NCBI RefSeq assembly: GCF_020387415.1
Contig: NZ_JAGWCB010000007.1
Location: forward strand, 542,670 to 606,669
Source of the DNA: Ideonella benzenivorans
GTDB lineage: Bacteria > Pseudomonadota > Gammaproteobacteria > Burkholderiales > Burkholderiaceae_C
Direction: 5' to 3'
Length of the DNA stretch: 64,000 nt
Below are positions 1-8,155 of the stretch, piece by piece. The first letter of the stretch is position 1; every line of letters begins with the position of its first letter. Made by a program: the position numbers and the translations under genes. The notes beneath the pieces were generated by a model. The model searched no databases and was not told the origin of the DNA. It was given only the letters and a program-made list of their open reading frames with translations.

Positions 1-479
<479 letters not shown>

Positions 480-764
480 TCAGCGGAGGAAGGAGCGCAG
501 CATGCGGACCATGTGGTCCACCTCGGCGTCCTGGGTGGGGGCGTCGGTGGGCTGGGCCACGGCGGAGCCGAAGGTCTCCCGCATGTGGCTTTCCAGCACA
601 TCGGCCATCAGGCCGTAGGTGGCGCCGCGCAGCGCGGCCAGCTGCTGGAGCAGGTCGCCGCACTCGGTGCCCGCCTCGACCGCGCGTTCCAGCGCCTCGG
701 CCTGGCCCTTGATGCGGCGCAGCCGGGTGACGACGCGTTTGCGCTCGGCGGGCGAGTGGGGCAC
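480..764 (-). CDS. frmR: Formaldehyde-responsive repressor, CsoR/RcnR/FrmR family
   Basis: A 94-residue all-helical DNA-binding repressor of the frm operon. It begins MPHSPAERKRVVTRLRRIKG, continues with the conserved LERAVEAGTECGDLLQQLAA segment and ends near HMVRMLRSFLR, colinear with E. coli FrmR. The family sensor cysteine is present in AGTECGD, and the start carries the proline that participates in formaldehyde sensing in E. coli FrmR. The start codon is GTG at 764, chosen because the family begins exactly here and a CAGGAG Shine-Dalgarno lies a few bases upstream. The longer in-frame ATG at 917 would translate through the operator. It is first in the frmR-frmA operon and its operator is just upstream, so autorepression is expected. 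Confidence 0.92.
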   Translation of the reverse strand: MPHSPAERKRVVTRLRRIKGQAEALERAVEAGTECGDLLQQLAALRGATYGLMADVLESHMRETFGSAVAQPTDAPTQDAEVDHMVRMLRSFLR

Positions 765-777
765 GGCGGACTCCTGG

Positions 778-794
778 ATACTGGGGGTCAGTAT
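778..794. promoter_or_regulatory. FrmR operator overlapping the frmRA promoter
   Basis: ATACTG-GGGGT-CAGTAT is a perfect 6-bp inverted repeat around a G tract. It matches the TACT-Gn-AGTA architecture known for RcnR/FrmR/CsoR operators. On the minus strand a TATACT -10-like hexamer (790-795) overlaps it, and it ends 14 bp before the frmR GTG, so a bound repressor would block RNA polymerase. No convincing -35 hexamer was seen. Confidence 0.8.
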
Positions 795-799
795 ACAGA

Positions 800-1201
800 G
801 GCCCTCCCTGCGGCGGGGCGCTCCAATACTTCTTCCTGCCCCGCAAAAATCTGGTACACTCACCGAGTTAGCTGCAGTTTCGCTTACCTCCGCAGCTTTG
901 AGCCCGCCGTACGCCATGTGTTTCGCACACCGCGTGCAAGGCGGCTCCCCCAGGTTGGATCCATCTCACGCGGTCACTTGGCAACCCAGGCAAGCTTCGT
1001 CTGGTTCAAAGGTCCTGACGCCCCGCACTTGGCGGTTCATCCAGGCTTCAGGATCCTGATCTTCTTTCTCTTTCGGCGCTGGCGCGATCCCCGATCCCTG
1101 CCAGGCCTTTCGCGCCGCGCCTCGCTGGCCGGTGCCATGAAAACCCATTGATCTCTGCTTCTCCCCACATCCGCACCGTGGGCAGGTATGTCCTGTCCTC
1201 G
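800..1201. other. Intergenic stretch between frmR and the infA region, no gene recognised
   Basis: About 400 bp without an open frame showing the codon bias of its neighbours. It must hold the promoter for the rightward small gene and infA. A 12-bp palindrome TCAGGATCCTGA (1048-1059) is followed by a pyrimidine-rich run and could be a weak terminator or processing site, but this is not secure. The overlapping open frames here show no family signature. Confidence 0.5.
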
Positions 1202-1384
1202 ATGACCCAACGGACCGACACCGGTCACTTTGCGGCGTCCCTGTCGATCCGCAGCGGCACAGGCTCTGCCTCCCATGACCGGGTCTTCCGGTTCATTCCC
1301 CTGTTTTCCACGCCCCGTGCAGCCTCGCGTTACGCGATGGCGCAGGGTCTGGAATACCTGCGTCAACCCGCGTTGCCGGCCTGA
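1202..1384 (+). CDS. Small protein of unknown function upstream of infA
   Basis: A 60-residue frame beginning MTQRTDTGHFAASLSIRSG and ending EYLRQPALPA. Codon use is strongly G/C at third positions, like the real genes around it, which supports translation. It has several basic and aromatic residues (HDRVFRFIPLF), no membrane segment and no signal peptide. I do not recognise a named family. The ATG at 1202 was preferred to an in-frame TTG at 1148, although no strong Shine-Dalgarno is visible. It ends 36 bp before infA and may be cotranscribed with it, which would place it with translation or cold-response functions. That is inference from position only. Confidence 0.6.
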   Translation: MTQRTDTGHFAASLSIRSGTGSASHDRVFRFIPLFSTPRAASRYAMAQGLEYLRQPALPA

Positions 1385-1420
1385 GCGGCAGCCCGGCACG
1401 TTCTTGCACAAGGATCACTG

Positions 1421-1687
1421 ATGACCAAAGAAGAACTCATCGAAATGCGTGGCCAGGTGGACGAAGTCCTGCCGGACTCGCGCTTTCGCGTGACGCTGGA
1501 AAACGGCCACAGCCTGGTGGCCTACACCGGCGGCAAGATGCGCAAGCACCACATCCGCATCCTGGCCGGCGACAAGGTCTCGCTGGAACTCTCTCCTTAT
1601 GACCTCAACAAGGGTCGTATCACCTTCCGTCACCTCGAACCTCGCAGCGGTGGGGCGCCTTCGGCGCCGCGACGCAGGAAGTTCTGA
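1421..1687 (+). CDS. infA: Translation initiation factor IF-1 (paralogue with C-terminal extension)
   Basis: IF-1 binds the 30S ribosomal A site during initiation. This 88-residue protein is a single S1/OB-fold: [47 protein letters not shown] and [13 protein letters not shown] are all family hallmarks. Typical bacterial IF-1 has about 72 residues and ends just after KGRI.FR. Here a basic tail of about 16 residues ([13 protein letters not shown]) follows. AAGGA lies 9 bp before the ATG. It is not inside a ribosomal-protein operon but beside an RRM protein gene, so it is probably a second, possibly cold- or stress-linked copy. The main infA is expected elsewhere in the genome. Confidence 0.95.
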   Translation: MTKEELIEMRGQVDEVLPDSRFRVTLENGHSLVAYTGGKMRKHHIRILAGDKVSLELSPYDLNKGRITFRHLEPRSGGAPSAPRRRKF

Positions 1688-1777
1688 TGACATCGGCCCA
1701 TCCCGGGCCACAACTGATTGCCATGTGCTGCCGCAGCCGGTGATCCAGAGAACGCGGCATTTCTGAAAGGGTCCATC

Positions 1778-2068
1778 ATGGACAACAAGCTCTACGTCGG
1801 CAATCTGCCTTATTCCATGGGCGACGACGATCTTCAACGCCACTTCGCGGCTTATGGCCAGGTCGGTTCGGCCAAGGTCATGATGGACCGTGACAGCGGC
1901 CGCTCCAAGGGCTTCGGCTTCGTGGAGATGGGTTCTTCTGAAGAAGCCCAGGCGGCCATCCGTGGTCTGAACGGCCAGTCCTTCGACGGTCGTGACATGG
2001 TCGTTAACGTGGCCCGCCCGCGCGAAGAGCGCCCGTCGGGCTTCGGCGGCGGTCGTCGCAGCTACTGA
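1778..2068 (+). CDS. RRM-domain RNA-binding protein
   Basis: A 96-residue protein consisting of one RNA recognition motif and a short glycine/arginine tail. RNP2 is KLYVGNLPYS (residues 4-13) and RNP1 is KGFGFVEM (about 44-51); the end is GFGGGRRSY. This is the architecture of the small cold-inducible RNA-binding proteins of cyanobacteria and proteobacteria, which act as RNA chaperones. The ATG at 1778 follows AAAGGG at good spacing and begins at the motif; an earlier in-frame ATG at 1718 would add 20 unconserved residues. It sits 90 bp after infA in the same direction and is followed by strong hairpins, so the small gene, infA and this gene may be one transcription unit. Confidence 0.93.
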   Translation: MDNKLYVGNLPYSMGDDDLQRHFAAYGQVGSAKVMMDRDSGRSKGFGFVEMGSSEEAQAAIRGLNGQSFDGRDMVVNVARPREERPSGFGGGRRSY

Positions 2069-2080
2069 TCGTGGCTGATC

Positions 2081-2140
2081 CATCCGGCCTCCTGGCCGGA
2101 TGAAGGGTTCACGCACGCACGGTTGCTGCGTGCGTGAACC
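2081..2140. terminator. Two tandem hairpins after the RRM gene
   Basis: The first hairpin is CATCCGGCC/GGCCGGATG (2081-2102, 4-base loop). The second is a perfect 14-bp inverted repeat GGTTCACGCACGCA/TGCGTGCGTGAACC (2106-2140, 7-base loop). No T tract follows either, so they are strong RNA structures likely to stop or protect the transcript rather than canonical intrinsic terminators. Confidence 0.6.
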
Positions 2141-2228
2141 GGATATCCAAGACGGATTTCCTTCGTTGTTCCTGGCCAGCCCGCTGGCTAAGGTGAAGCC
2201 CTGTTGATCTCAACACACGGACTTCACC

Positions 2229-2768
2229 ATGAACATCGTCGGCATTGCGGGCAGTCCCACCCGCCCCTCCCGTTCCACGGCGCTGCTGCGCCAGGCCCTG
2301 ACCCAGTTGGAAGCGGCCGGCGGACACACCCGGTTGATTGAAATCTCGGAACTGCCCCCGCAGGCGATCCTGCGCGCCGAGTTCCGTGATCCTTCGGTCG
2401 TCGCTGCCGTTGAGCAGGTCCAGGCGGCCGATCTCGTGGTCGTCGCCACCCCCATCTACAAGGCCGCTTACAGCGGCGTGCTCAAAGCCTTCCTGGATCT
2501 GCTGCCGCAAGACGGCCTGCAGGGCAAGCAGGTGCTGGTGCTGGGCACCGGCGGCAGCATCGCCCATCTGCTGGCGCTGGACTACGCCCTCAAGCCCGTG
2601 CTGTCGGCGCTGGGGGCGCGGCACATCCTGGACGTGGTCTACGCCGAGGACACCCAGTTCGTGCGCAATGAACAGGGCCATCAACCGGTCGACGCGGTGC
2701 TGCACCGGCTGGAACGGGCCCTGGCCCCCTGGACCGCGGACCACGTGGCGCTGGCCCTGGCGGCCTGA
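2229..2768 (+). CDS. ssuE: NAD(P)H-dependent FMN reductase
   Basis: A 179-residue flavodoxin-like reductase that supplies FMNH2 to alkanesulfonate monooxygenases. The N-terminus MNIVGIAGSPTRPSRSTALL is the phosphate-binding loop of this family; ATPIYKAAYSGVLKAFLDLL is the SsuE signature and VLGTGGSIAHLLALDYALKP follows. It is first in a rightward ssuEACB cluster, 51 bp before ssuA. It differs from the classical ssuEADCB order in that no monooxygenase gene follows. Its FMNH2 could serve the SsuD-like, DszA-like and DszC-like enzymes encoded between 13982 and 24842. Confidence 0.93.
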   Translation: MNIVGIAGSPTRPSRSTALLRQALTQLEAAGGHTRLIEISELPPQAILRAEFRDPSVVAAVEQVQAADLVVVATPIYKAAYSGVLKAFLDLLPQDGLQGKQVLVLGTGGSIAHLLALDYALKPVLSALGARHILDVVYAEDTQFVRNEQGHQPVDAVLHRLERALAPWTADHVALALAA

Positions 2769-2819
2769 CGGCCCCCTCCGCGCTTTCATCTCCTGTCTCT
2801 CGTCTGCGTTCGGGGTGCC

Positions 2820-3800
2820 ATGTTTTCCGCAGTCCATGTTTCTTTCTCTTCCCCCCGTCGGGCCTGGCTGCAGGCGCTGGCCGTCGGTGCCGGTGTCCTG
2901 GCTGGCGGGGCCGCCTGGGCGCAGGCCGCCGACAAGCGGTTGCGCATCGGCTTTCAGAAGTCCGCCAGCCTGCTGACCCTGCAGAAGTCGCTGGGCTCGC
3001 TGGAAAAGCGCCTGGCGCCGCAAGGCATCACGGTGCAGTGGGTGGAGTTTCCGGCCGGTCCCCAGTTGCTGGAGGGCCTGAACGTGGGCGCCATCGACAT
3101 CGGCTTCGTCGGTGAGGCGCCGCCGATCTTCGCGCAGGCGGCCGGGGCACAGTTCGTCTACGTGGGCTTCGATCCCGCGGCGCCGGAGGCCGAGGCCCTG
3201 ATCGTGCCGAAGAACTCCCCGCTGAAGCGCGTGGCCGAGCTCAAGGGCAGGAAGGTGGCCCTCAACCGCGGCTCGAACGTCCACTACCTGCTGGTCAAGC
3301 TGCTGGAGAAGGCGGGCCTGGCCTACACCGACATTCAGCCCATCTTCCTGCCGCCGGCTGACGCCCGCGCCGCCTTCGAGCGCGGCGCGGTGGATGCCTG
3401 GGTCATCTGGGACCCCTTCCTGGCGGCGGCCGAGCAACAGATCGGCGCCCGGCAGCTGGCGGATGGCCGTGGCGTGGTCAACGACTACAACTTCTATCTG
3501 GCCGAGCGGCGCTATGCGGCGCGCAACCCCCAGGTCATCCAGGCCCTGTTCGAGGACACGGTGCAGCAGGGGCGTTGGATCAAGACCCACCTGGACGAGG
3601 CCGCCAAGCTGATCGCGCCGCTGCAGGGGCTGGACGCGGCCATCGTGCGGGCCAGCCTGCACCGCTACCAGTTCAACGTCCAGCCGGTCACCGCCGCCGT
3701 GGCAGCGGATCAGCAGCGCGTGGCCGACACCTTTGCGGCGCTGAAACTCATCCCCAAACCCATCCGCGTGGCGGACGCGCTGCCGCGCGGCACCCGCTGA
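2820..3800 (+). CDS. ssuA: Aliphatic sulfonate ABC transporter, periplasmic binding protein
   Basis: A 326-residue exported binding protein. The start is a basic segment with a hydrophobic core (RAWLQALAVGAGVLAGGAAWAQA), a Sec or possibly Tat-like signal peptide cleaved near AQA. The mature part begins KRLRIGFQKSASLLTLQKSLG and contains PAGPQLLEGLNVGAIDIGFVGEAPPIFAQAA, KGRKVALNRGSNVHYLLVKLLEKAGL and AVDAWVIWDPFLAAAE, all typical of SsuA/TauA-class proteins. It precedes its permease and ATPase genes by short gaps. The substrate class (sulfonates) follows from family and context; the exact sulfonate is unknown. Confidence 0.92.
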   Translation: MFSAVHVSFSSPRRAWLQALAVGAGVLAGGAAWAQAADKRLRIGFQKSASLLTLQKSLGSLEKRLAPQGITVQWVEFPAGPQLLEGLNVGAIDIGFVGEAPPIFAQAAGAQFVYVGFDPAAPEAEALIVPKNSPLKRVAELKGRKVALNRGSNVHYLLVKLLEKAGLAYTDIQPIFLPPADARAAFERGAVDAWVIWDPFLAAAEQQIGARQLADGRGVVNDYNFYLAERRYAARNPQVIQALFEDTVQQGRWIKTHLDEAAKLIAPLQGLDAAIVRASLHRYQFNVQPVTAAVAADQQRVADTFAALKLIPKPIRVADALPRGTR

Positions 3801-3818
3801 CCGGCCGGAGATCCTGAC

Positions 3819-4613
3819 ATGGCCCAGACCCCTGTGTCCTTCTGGCGCCGCTGGGGGGGCCGCGGGCTGCCCTGGCTGCTGCCGGCCCTGTTGATGCTGG
3901 TTTGGGAACTGGCCTCCCGCGAGGGTTGGCTGGCCAGCCGGGTGCTGCCGGCGCCGGATGCCGTGGTGACGGCCTTCTGGGGCCTGCTGAGCTCCGGCGA
4001 GCTGGGCCACCATGTGGCGGTCAGCACCGGACGGGCGCTGGGCGGGCTGGCGCTGGGCGGCGGCGCCGGCCTCCTGCTGGGGCTGCTGACCGGCACCCTG
4101 CGGCCGGCCGAGACGCTGCTCGACACCAGCCTGCAGATGCTGCGCAACATCCCGGCCCTGGCGCTGATCCCGCTGGTCATCCTCTGGTTCGGCATCGACG
4201 AGAGCGCCAAGTTGTTCCTGGTGGCCGTGGGGGTCTTCTTTCCCATCTACCTCAACACCTTTCACGGCATCCGGGCCGTCGACCCTGGCCTGATCGAGAT
4301 GGCCCGCAGCTATGGCCTGTCGGGCGGAGCCCTGTACCGGCAGGTCATCCTGCCCGGGGCGCTGCCCTCCATCCTGGTGGGCCTGCGCTTTTCGCTGGGG
4401 CTGACCTGGGTGCTGCTGATCGTGGCCGAGACCATCTCGGCCCAGGCCGGCATCGGCTACATGACGATGAATGCCCGCGAGTTCCTGCAGACCGACGTGG
4501 TGCTGGTGGGCATCCTGCTCTATGCGCTGCTGGGCAAGGGGGCGGACCTGCTGGCCCGCGGCCTGGAAGCCTGGTGGCTGCCCTGGCACCCCTCGCGTCG
4601 TCCGCAGGCCTGA
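3819..4613 (+). CDS. ssuC: Aliphatic sulfonate ABC transporter, permease
   Basis: A 264-residue inner-membrane protein of the SsuC/TauC/NrtB family with about six hydrophobic segments. The cytoplasmic EAA loop that contacts the ATPase is readable as EMARSYGLSGGALYRQVILPGALPSILVGLR (about residues 160-190), and SLGLTWVLLIVAETISAQAGIGYMTMNA follows. It starts 18 bp after ssuA with AGATCCTGAC upstream and is followed after 35 bp by ssuB. It forms the translocation channel for the SsuA-delivered substrate. Confidence 0.93.
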   Translation: MAQTPVSFWRRWGGRGLPWLLPALLMLVWELASREGWLASRVLPAPDAVVTAFWGLLSSGELGHHVAVSTGRALGGLALGGGAGLLLGLLTGTLRPAETLLDTSLQMLRNIPALALIPLVILWFGIDESAKLFLVAVGVFFPIYLNTFHGIRAVDPGLIEMARSYGLSGGALYRQVILPGALPSILVGLRFSLGLTWVLLIVAETISAQAGIGYMTMNAREFLQTDVVLVGILLYALLGKGADLLARGLEAWWLPWHPSRRPQA

Positions 4614-4648
4614 GCCCGGCCGCCTGAAACTTTCACAAGGAGCCCCCG

Positions 4649-5500
4649 ATGGCCTACTTCGAATCCAGTCTGGCGGCGGCCAGCCTGGGCCAGACCTGGA
4701 ACGACTGGCTCGGCGCCGAGGCCCATGTGAACGTGCCGGTGCCCGTGGAGCGGCAGGTCGCCCCCGGCCTGTCCGTCAGCCTGCGGGGGCTCGGCAAGCG
4801 CTATGGCGAGCGGGTGGTGCTGTCGGAACTGGACCTGGACATCGTCCCCGGCGAATTCGTCGCCATCGTGGGGCGCAGTGGCTGTGGCAAGAGCACCTTG
4901 CTGCGCCAGGTGGCCGGGCTGGAATCGGTGGACCAAGGCAGTCTGACCTTGGATGGCCAAGCCCACCATGGGCAGACCCATGCGGCGGTCCGCCTGATGT
5001 ACCAGGATGCGCGCCTGCTGCCCTGGAAGCGAGTGCTGGACAACGTGGCGCTGGGCCTGTCCGGGGCCGACGCCAGGGCCCGCGCGCAGGCCGCCCTGGC
5101 GGCGGTGGGCCTGGCCGATCGGGCGCAGGAATGGCCCGCCGTGCTGTCGGGCGGGCAACGCCAACGGGTGGCCCTGGCACGGGCCCTGGTGCACCGGCCT
5201 CGGCTGCTGTTGCTGGATGAGCCGCTGGGTGCGCTGGATGCGTTGACCCGCATCGAGATGCACCAGCTGATCGAACGGCTCTGGCGCAGCCAGGGCTTCA
5301 CCGCCATCCTGGTGACCCATGACGTGGGCGAGGCCGTGGCGCTGGCCGACCGCGTGGTGCTGATCGAAGGGCAGCGGGTGGCCGCGGACACGGCGGTGGA
5401 CCTGGCGCGACCGCGCGCGCGGGGCACGGCGGCCTTTGCCGCGCTGGAAGACCAGGTGCTCGCCCGGGTCCTGAACACGGACTCCCGTCAGAGCGCCTGA
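4649..5500 (+). CDS. ssuB: Aliphatic sulfonate ABC transporter, ATP-binding protein
   Basis: A 283-residue ABC ATPase. Walker A is GRSGCGKST (about residue 74), the signature is [15 protein letters not shown], Walker B is [15 protein letters not shown] and the switch histidine is in [14 protein letters not shown]. About 45 residues ([20 protein letters not shown] and following) precede the ABC core and are not part of the usual fold; the AAGGAG 5 bp before the ATG at 4649 shows they are probably translated. It powers SsuAC. Its 3' end overlaps the convergent TetR gene by 13 bp. Confidence 0.93.
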   Translation: MAYFESSLAAASLGQTWNDWLGAEAHVNVPVPVERQVAPGLSVSLRGLGKRYGERVVLSELDLDIVPGEFVAIVGRSGCGKSTLLRQVAGLESVDQGSLTLDGQAHHGQTHAAVRLMYQDARLLPWKRVLDNVALGLSGADARARAQAALAAVGLADRAQEWPAVLSGGQRQRVALARALVHRPRLLLLDEPLGALDALTRIEMHQLIERLWRSQGFTAILVTHDVGEAVALADRVVLIEGQRVAADTAVDLARPRARGTAAFAALEDQVLARVLNTDSRQSA

Positions 5501-6132
5501 CTGGGCGGCGGCCCCAGGGGCGGGAGCTCGCAGCGGGCCAGCTGTCTGGCTTCGGCGCGGTCCACGCCCAGTCCCACGAGCAGCAGCTCGGCGACGTCCG
5601 TACCGGCTTCCCGCCAGGTGACATGCCCCTCGAGCACCGGCAGCATCGCCGCCAAGGTGCTGCCGCTGAGCATGGCAACGGCCGTCACCAGCTGATCGAG
5701 GCCAATGGCATAGCGCCCGGCCTCAATGCCCGCTTGAAGATCGCGTTGCGGCTGGCTGCCCATGACGTCCTCGATCACCAAGGGGCTGAAGCCAAACCGG
5801 CTCACGAACCGTCCCCACAAGGGGTCCTCGTGCGCGCGGCGAATGTACTGGCGCACCCCGATCGACAGCCGCTGTGCCGGGTCGCTGACGCCCGTGAACC
5901 CGGCGATGACCCGTGCGGTCATCTCGCGCGACAGCGCGGCCGCGACATCTCCGAACAGGTTCTCCACATCGGGGACGTGACTGTAGATGGTGCCTCGGGC
6001 CATCCCTGCGGCATTCGCCAAGTCGCTGACGCTGACCTTGGTGATGCCGCGTTCCGTGAAGAGCTTCAGCGCCGCGGCGTGGATCCGTTGTCGAGCCTGG
6101 TTCGGCGGGAGGAGGGCTGCTTTGACAGTCAT
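5488..6132 (-). CDS. TetR-family transcriptional regulator of the aromatic operon
   Basis: A 214-residue regulator. The N-terminal helix-turn-helix reads [40 protein letters not shown] (about residues 13-52); the rest is a variable ligand-binding domain with [26 protein letters not shown]. The ATG at 6132 was chosen over an in-frame TTG six bases upstream. It is divergent from the meta-cleavage operon with 140 bp between the starts, which contain an inverted repeat suited to a TetR dimer. It probably represses that operon until an aromatic substrate or intermediate binds. Classical mhp operons are instead activated by an IclR-type MhpR. Confidence 0.88.
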   Translation of the reverse strand: MTVKAALLPPNQARQRIHAAALKLFTERGITKVSVSDLANAAGMARGTIYSHVPDVENLFGDVAAALSREMTARVIAGFTGVSDPAQRLSIGVRQYIRRAHEDPLWGRFVSRFGFSPLVIEDVMGSQPQRDLQAGIEAGRYAIGLDQLVTAVAMLSGSTLAAMLPVLEGHVTWREAGTDVAELLLVGLGVDRAEARQLARCELPPLGPPPSQAL

Positions 6133-6205
6133 GTCCAAAAATTTCCAAGTTGCGCGATTTTAGACATCGATAGGGAAAACGAGGATGCGCATACACGTCT
6201 CGTAT

Positions 6206-6221
6206 TGAACACTTATGTTCA
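6206..6221. promoter_or_regulatory. Putative operator between the TetR gene and the aromatic operon
   Basis: TGAAC-ACTTAT-GTTCA is a perfect 5-bp inverted repeat with a 6-bp spacer, 52 bp before the hydrolase ATG. A related half-site, GAAC in TTAAGAACGG, follows at once. The region is markedly more AT-rich than its surroundings, as expected of a promoter. Assignment to the adjacent TetR protein is inference. Confidence 0.45.
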
Positions 6222-6272
6222 GTTAAGAACGGTTATGTAGTTGTTCCATCCCCTTCCCATCCCGAGAGCCTC

Positions 6273-7148
6273 ATGCCAGACCTTCACACCCCCTCCACCT
6301 CCCGCATCGTCACCGTGGGCACGCGACAGCTGTGGTTGACGGAACTGGGTTCAGGTCCGCCCGTGCTGATGCTGCACGGCGGAGGTCCTGGCGCCTCGGG
6401 TCTGTCCAACTACGCGCGCAATGTCGAGGCCCTGGCGCAGCACTTCCGGGTGCTTGTGCCGGACATGCCCGGCTATGGCCGCTCGAGCAAGGACATTCAG
6501 GCAGCGGACCCTTTCGGGGACATCGCCTCGAGCATGAGCGCCCTGTTGGATGTTCTGGACATTCCACGCGCCCATGTGGTGGGCAACTCGCTCGGCGGCG
6601 CGGTGGCCCTGCGACTCGCGCTGGAGCAACCGGAGCGGGTGGACCGGCTGGTCCTGATGGGGCCCGGTGGCATCGGCATGGCCGAGGGCAATCCCACGCC
6701 CGGGCTGCTGCGGCTGCTGACCTACTACGCCGGCGAGGGACCCACCTACGAGAAGCTCAGCAGCTTCATCCAGCAAGACCTGGTCTACGACGCCAGCAGC
6801 ATCAGCGAGGACATGCTGCGCGAGCGTTTCGCGTCGAGTGTCGATCCAGCGGTGGTGGCCAACCCGCCGCTGCGCCTGCCGAAGGACCCCGAGGCCTTCA
6901 AGCGCATGGATTTCCTGCTGAATCCCCATTTGTCGAGCTTCGACCACCCGACGCTCATCCTGTGGGGCCTGGAGGACCGCGTCAACCCGAGCTCCGCCGG
7001 TCCCGCGCTGCAAGCCAGGCTGCCGGCGGCCGACCTGTTCCTCTTCAGTCGCACCGGCCATTGGGTGCAATGGGAGCGTGCGGACGAGTTCAACGCGTCG
7101 GTCTCGGCCTTCCTGAGGGCGGGTCACCTGGCACGGAGCGGCACATGA
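6273..7148 (+). CDS. Alpha/beta hydrolase, meta-cleavage product (C-C bond) hydrolase
   Basis: A 291-residue MhpC/BphD-class serine hydrolase that splits 2-hydroxy-6-oxo-dienoate ring-fission products into 2-hydroxypentadienoate and an acid. The oxyanion region is LMLHGGGPGASG (about 32-43), the nucleophile Ser106 lies in GNSLGG, the acid is Asp235 in WGLEDRVNP and the base is His263 in RTGHWVQWE. All three catalytic positions are present. It is first in the operon and its stop overlaps the next start (ATGA), indicating translational coupling. MhpC-like by motifs; the exact ring-fission substrate is not fixed by sequence. Confidence 0.9.
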   Translation: MPDLHTPSTSRIVTVGTRQLWLTELGSGPPVLMLHGGGPGASGLSNYARNVEALAQHFRVLVPDMPGYGRSSKDIQAADPFGDIASSMSALLDVLDIPRAHVVGNSLGGAVALRLALEQPERVDRLVLMGPGGIGMAEGNPTPGLLRLLTYYAGEGPTYEKLSSFIQQDLVYDASSISEDMLRERFASSVDPAVVANPPLRLPKDPEAFKRMDFLLNPHLSSFDHPTLILWGLEDRVNPSSAGPALQARLPAADLFLFSRTGHWVQWERADEFNASVSAFLRAGHLARSGT

Positions 7149-8155
7149 GGGCCGCCGCCACGCCCTCGGTCGGAAGCCTGTTCGGACGCATCAGCCTCGG
7201 GTACCTGGTGGTCGAGTCGCGCAAGCTCGCCGAATGGCAGCGCTTTGCGGGGGAGGGGCTCGGCGTCCACTCCGACATGACCTCGGATGGCGTGCTCGCG
7301 CTGCGCATCGACTCGCATCAGCGCCGCATCGTGCTTCGCGACGGTGCGGCCGAAGATGTTGTGGCGATGGGCTGGCAGCTGCACGATGAAGCGGCGCTGC
7401 AGCTCATGCTCCGCCGGCTGCGCGAGGCGCGGATCGCGGTGCACGAGGTCCATGGGGAGGAAGCGAGCCAGCGGGGGGTCGAACGCTTCTGGGCCTTTGT
7501 GGGCCCCAAGCGTGTGGGCTACGAGCTCTTCACCACTCCGCTGCTCGCCAGCGACCCGTTGAACATGAAGGCCCGTGGCTTTGTCACGGGGGACATGGGG
7601 CTGGGCCACGTCGCCATGACCACGCGGGAGCCCGAGGCCACGCTGCGCTTCTTTCAAACGCTGTTCGATGCGCGTGTGTCGGACACGATCGAGGATCGGC
7701 TCAATGGCGTGACGCTGGAGCTGACGTTCCTGCGCATCAACGGCCGCCACCACTCCATGGCCCTGGCGGCAACGCGGGGTCGGCGCATGAACCCGTTGCG
7801 CACGGCCATTCACCACATGAACCTGCAGGCCATGAGCCTGGACGACGTGACCGAGGCGTACCGACGCCTGCGCGCCATGGGGGCTCCGATTGCCAATGCG
7901 ATCGGACAACACCCCAACGACAAGGAGCTGTCCTTCTACGTGCAGACACCCTCCGGCTTCGAGATCGAGTTCGGTTGGAACCCGGTCATCGTCGATGCCG
8001 CCGCTGAGGCTGGCTGGCAACCCGCTCACTACCACGGCATCAGCCTCTGGGGCCATTTCCCGGAAAGCCTGACCTTGGGCGCCAAGGTCGGGCAGATGGG
8101 GCGCGGCCTGGCCTCGCTGACCCACCCCGAATTCACCGTGAGACTTCCCGCATGA
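7145..8155 (+). CDS. Type I (VOC-fold) extradiol ring-cleavage dioxygenase
   Basis: A 336-residue two-domain vicinal-oxygen-chelate dioxygenase, about 40 residues longer than BphC. Likely Fe(II) ligands are His155 (MGLGHVAM), His224 (AIHHMNLQ) and Glu275 (GFEIEFGW); the catalytic histidine region is INGRHHSMAL (about 198-207). It would open a catechol ring next to the hydroxyls using O2. True MhpB enzymes are type III (LigB-like), so this operon uses a different class at this step, as in biphenyl, hydroxybiphenyl or steroid pathways. It overlaps both neighbours by 4 bp. Confidence 0.9.
   Translation: MRAAATPSVGSLFGRISLGYLVVESRKLAEWQRFAGEGLGVHSDMTSDGVLALRIDSHQRRIVLRDGAAEDVVAMGWQLHDEAALQLMLRRLREARIAVHEVHGEEASQRGVERFWAFVGPKRVGYELFTTPLLASDPLNMKARGFVTGDMGLGHVAMTTREPEATLRFFQTLFDARVSDTIEDRLNGVTLELTFLRINGRHHSMALAATRGRRMNPLRTAIHHMNLQAMSLDDVTEAYRRLRAMGAPIANAIGQHPNDKELSFYVQTPSGFEIEFGWNPVIVDAAAEAGWQPAHYHGISLWGHFPESLTLGAKVGQMGRGLASLTHPEFTVRLPA

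Noticed and set aside
2109..4589. 826-codon minus-strand frame over the ssu genes
   Set aside because: Gln/His/Arg-rich shadow of ssuE, ssuA and ssuC, which are unambiguous.
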